From Albula goreensis (Eukaryota; Chordata; Actinopteri; Albuliformes; Albulidae): 64,000 nucleotides of DNA. Of this stretch, positions 60,252-64,000 are shown in pieces. The stretch spans positions 9,160,128 through 9,224,127 of the forward strand of contig CM040758.1 of assembly GCA_022829145.1 (NCBI GenBank), in the 5' to 3' direction. The position numbers were made by a program, and so were the translations under genes. Positions within the stretch are counted from its first letter, which is position 1, and every line of letters begins with the position of its first letter. Under the pieces are notes generated by a model. The model worked only from the letters and a program-made list of their open reading frames with translations. It did not search any database and had not been told where the DNA came from.

Positions 60252-60455
60252 GGTCCAAACTCATGGTAAGATGGTCAATGTAAAGTATATTTTTCAATTA
60301 ATTTCTGCTATGTTCATTTTAAAACAATTAGGCATCAATTTTACACAAGTAGAATGTGACAGTTACATGGAAATGACAAACTCCTTGAAAATCAACTTTG
60401 CCCTGACACAGACATCACACATGTACCAAAATATTCAATGCAATAGTATTTTTAT
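60252..60455 (+). repeat. Paralogous non-coding block, copy 2 (partner at 19630)
   Basis: Same ordered blocks as 19630-19853: GGTCCAAACTCATGG, TAGAATGTGACAGT, ACTTTGCCCTGACACAGAC. Similarity starts abruptly at GGTCC, suggesting a defined element edge. Confidence 0.75.
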
Positions 60456-62080
60456 TATTGCATATTTTTATTTCTGCATACTTCTGCCATGACAGAACCC
60501 AATGTGTTGTGTCCTTTTAACACATACAAACACATACTCAAACATTGGTGTAAAAGAGCAATGAGATAGCAGTGAATAGTAAAGTTGGTATAGTCCCAGG
60601 ATGGAAGACTCTGAGCCTAGAGGGCTGGCATATATGCAGGTTTCAGTGCCATCAGTTACCCTGGCTCTGCTAGCTAACTAGCTGCATAGGCCAATGCTGG
60701 TTCCCCCTGATTATACCACAGAAAAACATAACTACATGGACACATGCACCATCTTCATGTTTTTCATGAGCTTTTCAAAGAATTAACTTTACATGAATTG
60801 TCAGATCTCATAAATACTGACTGTGATAATTGAATAATTTAGAGGAGATGATACCATGAGACCAAGAAATCCAATTTGCCCACCCTTGGCATATCCCACA
60901 GTGGGGAGTGGCCATTTTCTTTACCCGACACCAGAGACTGAAGCCTTCCTATGGGAACTGAGGCCAACTTCACACTTATAGTGGTAAGCCATCCAGATAA
61001 TCATGTTCAACAGAGGTCATCAAGGCCCTCCATGAAGCAGCTGTGAAAGGTGAGAGGAGCAGACGGAGGACGCAGATGGTCTACGGAACGAAGACATGTG
61101 TATTTTTAGCATATGTGTCAGTTCAGCCATATTGTGCTCACTTTGAATGTTCTCTTCCATGCTCTATTTAAGCCAACACATATGCACATGTAAAGTATAT
61201 AACTATACTTTTTGTAGTTTCCACACATATTTCTATGATAGATACAGCTATCACAGATACAGCTTATATTTTCTTACCTTTGACTTTCATCTCAAAAATT
61301 AAATGATAAGAGAGGCTGAAATCATTATTAAAGATCCAAGTGCGTTTATTTTGCAGTTTAGCAATGTTTTCTCTAGTTTTCTTTAGTTTGGTTTGAATGA
61401 TGTTTGGTGAATTTGGCCAGGTTTTACAGCTCTTCCCCAGATGCTTTCATAATTTTGAAATAAAACACCTACAGGGTCACTTGTCTCAGGCAAGAGGAAA
61501 ATTAGGAGCAGGCGTACTGTATATGTGCCTCATATTGGTGCCTCATAATCGTATTTATGTTGATTATTGCACAGTGCGAAAAATTGTCATCACTATGTCA
61601 TGTTAAGAAACAATAATAAGTAACACATGCATATAAAGAGAGTATGTGTGCACACAAAAATCCTTTAGCTCTTCATGCCAGTCACATACAAGTCAGGTTT
61701 ATAAAGGTAGTGCAATTAATGTCTGTTTTTGAATGTCAAATCAAACACCTCAGTCTTCATGAGGATGGTATCTTGCTGTGGGCACCACAGGTTATGAATA
61801 ATTAAATCCCAGTTTCAGAGTTACTTTAAGAAATAAAGAGACACATTGCATCAAGAAACCAAGATCGCAGTGCATAAACTATACTGCAATAGTGGGACCA
61901 CATATCTTTTTTCCCGCATTGTAGATTTGTGTGGCCATGTTAAGTTTCAACAATAATCTGGAGTTCAGTGTTAATAGATAAGCAGTCGATTAATATTTAC
62001 AGGTAATAAATATCGAATTGTTTATACCCTGCCTGAATTAACTCAAATTTAAAATGTGTTTTCTGTGCCTGGGATCTTGA

Positions 62081-62120
62081 GTCGACCTCCTGCCATTACC
62101 AATTATGGCAGGAGGTCGAC
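62081..62120. repeat. Perfect 16-bp inverted repeat with 8-bp loop
   Basis: GTCGACCTCCTGCCAT and its exact reverse complement ATGGCAGGAGGTCGAC flank TACCAATT. The bases just outside and just inside the arms do not pair. It is GC-rich compared with its AT-rich setting. Confidence 0.95.
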
Positions 62121-64000
62121 ATTGATGAATAAACTATTGGCTCATCTGTGCCAGGGAAACATATTGTGTAGGCTAAAACCTATCAGTCTCATTGCTCTCT
62201 AGTGACCTCCCAAGGCCTGAAACTGAACATACACTCTGCACTCCATCAATAACAAAGGTTTTAACATCTGCAGTGACTCTGCATGAACTGGAGGAAGCAT
62301 GTGCGCAGTTGCTTCTTCCTGGGTCTGTGGGGGAATTCTGCATTACGGTTAGTGAATGGGTTGAATTCTTGAGGGGAGAAAATAATGAAAAAAAAAAACT
62401 CTTAAAATAAATAAGGTGCAATACTTTGAATTAACTGAAGGATCATGCATGCATCTTGCAGAAAAACGAATGTTCCGGCCATTACTGAGTCGTAGGTGCA
62501 GTATTTTGAAATGCTATGCGGGTCAGAGAAAGCCTCCCTCGGGTGTCAGGTGAAATGACTGCAGCTATCGGCTCCTGAGCCGACCCGCGGTCGGCAGGTG
62601 CTGGGTGCGAGTACATCCATCAGAAAAGCCCCGCTGGCATGGAGACGCCGTGCTGATGCGGCACTTGCCAGATCCCCTCTGATGTGCTGGAGGAGATTCG
62701 ATTTCTTCTGACCTATTGGAGGTCCCTTTATGCTACGAGTGGAAGGAGAGTGTGGAAAACTGACACTCCTCTCAGCGGTCTGCGTGTAACTACCGTCAGG
62801 ATGCGAAACAGGCTGCCACCTCTGCAGTCTCAGACGCATTAAATATACCCCTACTCGCTGACACGTCTTTCTAAGGATTTGTGCAGTGATAATAAATAAA
62901 AAGTCATACAATTGCATACTGTATTAAAAATACTTTTTTTTCCAAACTAATTTGATAGAAAATATGACAAAAGTGGTTTTGCTTTGAATAATATGAACCA
63001 TACTGGTGACACTCATGTTATACTTTTACAGAAGATGCCAAATCTGTTTTTCATATTTATTTTGATATAGCACGAGGACAAAATTTTGATGATTGCACAA
63101 TTTATACCTGTCACTGTAAGATTCTACAAAAATGCCATACAATTTTCTATCTACTGAACAGGCAGATACCTGATGGCTGGTATATTATCCGCTGTCTGTT
63201 CCATCAAGTAAAGACACATAAATGTGCATTTCTACGTCGCATACTGTACATCAGTGACAGCCTGTAATTAGTCTGACCTGACTCTCCTCCTCGCGTGAAG
63301 GCTTTGCGCTGTATGCAATACCAGCTGCTGTTTTTGCAAAGGAAGCCTGAACTAAGCCCCTGGAGTCTCTTTATGCCTAACACAGTGCAAAGAACCCCGG
63401 TCCTCGTGTCCCTTAATTCTGCAGGACTGACAGTTTTCTCCTCGGTTACAGGTCCTCTGAAACAGAAGGCACTAGAAGGGCTGGAGCACTATAACATGTG
63501 CAAAGGCACTCTAAAATGTCTATTTTTAGGAGCGAGCACCTGTCCGTCCTTATGCAGTTCTCGAGTAAACAACCAGGTCTTTCCGCCCTTTCAGAATTCA
63601 GGGTGGTTTGGGGACTATGCAGGTCTGCATACTGTAAATTCACAACTGTTCTCCCTTCCAACATATTCCTTCAATTTTTTCCTCATCTAAAATTTTGTTA
63701 ATATTGGAAGGTTTCTCTGTTTTCAGTGAACAGAAAAATCATCACCAAAAATGACTGGTTGCATATTACATACTGTTGATCAAGCTGCTTCTGAGAAAAA
63801 TACATCAATTCTATATTTTTCATACTATTTACTAACTTACATGCATGTTGTCCACTTATAATTGGTATTATTGTTTTTTTTAACTCACAAAATACAATTA
63901 AATGGTCAGTATTAGTTATCCCTTTTGCAATTTGTTGTCAAATGAACTATAAGAAAAAAAATATTCCATTGCTATATATATGGACAGAAAACTGTGCATT

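Larger units (their letters stand above)
40046..64000. other. Gene desert downstream of grxcr1
   Basis: About 24 kb with no gene I can support. In human the next gene on this side is KCTD8, far away; no KCTD (BTB) coding sequence is visible here. Content: simple repeats, MITE-like elements at 45184 and 59163, the partner copies of two repeat pairs (45388, 60252), CTCF-like sites at 50305 and 58373, a perfect hairpin at 62081, a locally CpG-rich stretch around 62515-62820, and a weak exon-like candidate at 56481. The rest is AT-rich unique sequence in which nothing stands out by eye. Confidence 0.6.

Noticed and set aside
1..64000. CRISPR arrays, operons, phage or plasmid modules, rRNA and tRNA genes
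   Set aside because: The DNA is vertebrate. The regular repeats are microsatellites, no spaced direct-repeat array exists, and no tRNA cloverleaf or rRNA sequence was recognised apart from the tRNA-derived SINE relics.
1..64000. Autonomous transposons or endogenous retroviruses
   Set aside because: No open frame shows reverse transcriptase, integrase or transposase motifs. Only short non-autonomous relics are visible.

Overview
This is vertebrate nuclear DNA, almost certainly from a teleost fish. It is AT-leaning and non-coding over more than 97% of its length. It carries many CA/TG microsatellites, relics of fish-type SINEs and MITE-like elements, GT-AG introns, and two genes in the arrangement known from vertebrate chromosomes. 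There are no rRNA, tRNA, CRISPR or bacterial-type features.

Two protein-coding genes can be supported. (1) The first coding exon of atp8a1 (P4-ATPase phospholipid flippase) lies on the minus strand at 12131-12176. It encodes only 15 residues plus a split Gly codon, so it is easily missed. The 12.1 kb to its left is read as atp8a1 intron 1; no further atp8a1 exon was found and exon 2 should lie off the left edge. (2) A complete grxcr1 (glutaredoxin and cysteine-rich domain-containing 1) lies on the plus strand in four phase-0 exons: 29984-30385, 37695-37934, 38742-38807 and 39733-39912. These give a 295-residue protein, with an AATAAA signal at 40022. The two genes are divergently arranged, as ATP8A1 and GRXCR1 are on human chromosome 4. 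Grxcr1 is a thioredoxin-fold protein of inner-ear hair-cell stereocilia; Atp8a1 is a membrane lipid flippase. Nothing suggests the two act together, and the adjacency is ancestral synteny.

Layout: 1-12130, atp8a1 intron 1 with microsatellites and repeat relics. 12131-12620, atp8a1 first exon and likely promoter. 12.6-29.8 kb, intergenic DNA with repeats, a perfect 18-bp inverted repeat, three X-box (RFX) like palindromes and a CTCF-like site. 29.78-40.05 kb, grxcr1 with an X-box-like promoter motif about 0.2 kb before its ATG, a 7.3 kb intron 1 holding a MITE-like element, and a SINE whose 3' tail abuts the exon 2 splice acceptor. 40.05-64 kb, a gene desert with several repeat relics, CTCF-like sites, a degenerate ATTCC satellite and a second perfect hairpin.

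The observations most worth a second look are the SINE-derived sequence at the grxcr1 exon 2 acceptor, the X-box motifs near a hair-cell gene, a Gly at the glutaredoxin active-site position, and several pairs of unexplained paralogous non-coding blocks placed around grxcr1. I did not find a convincing new biological system.
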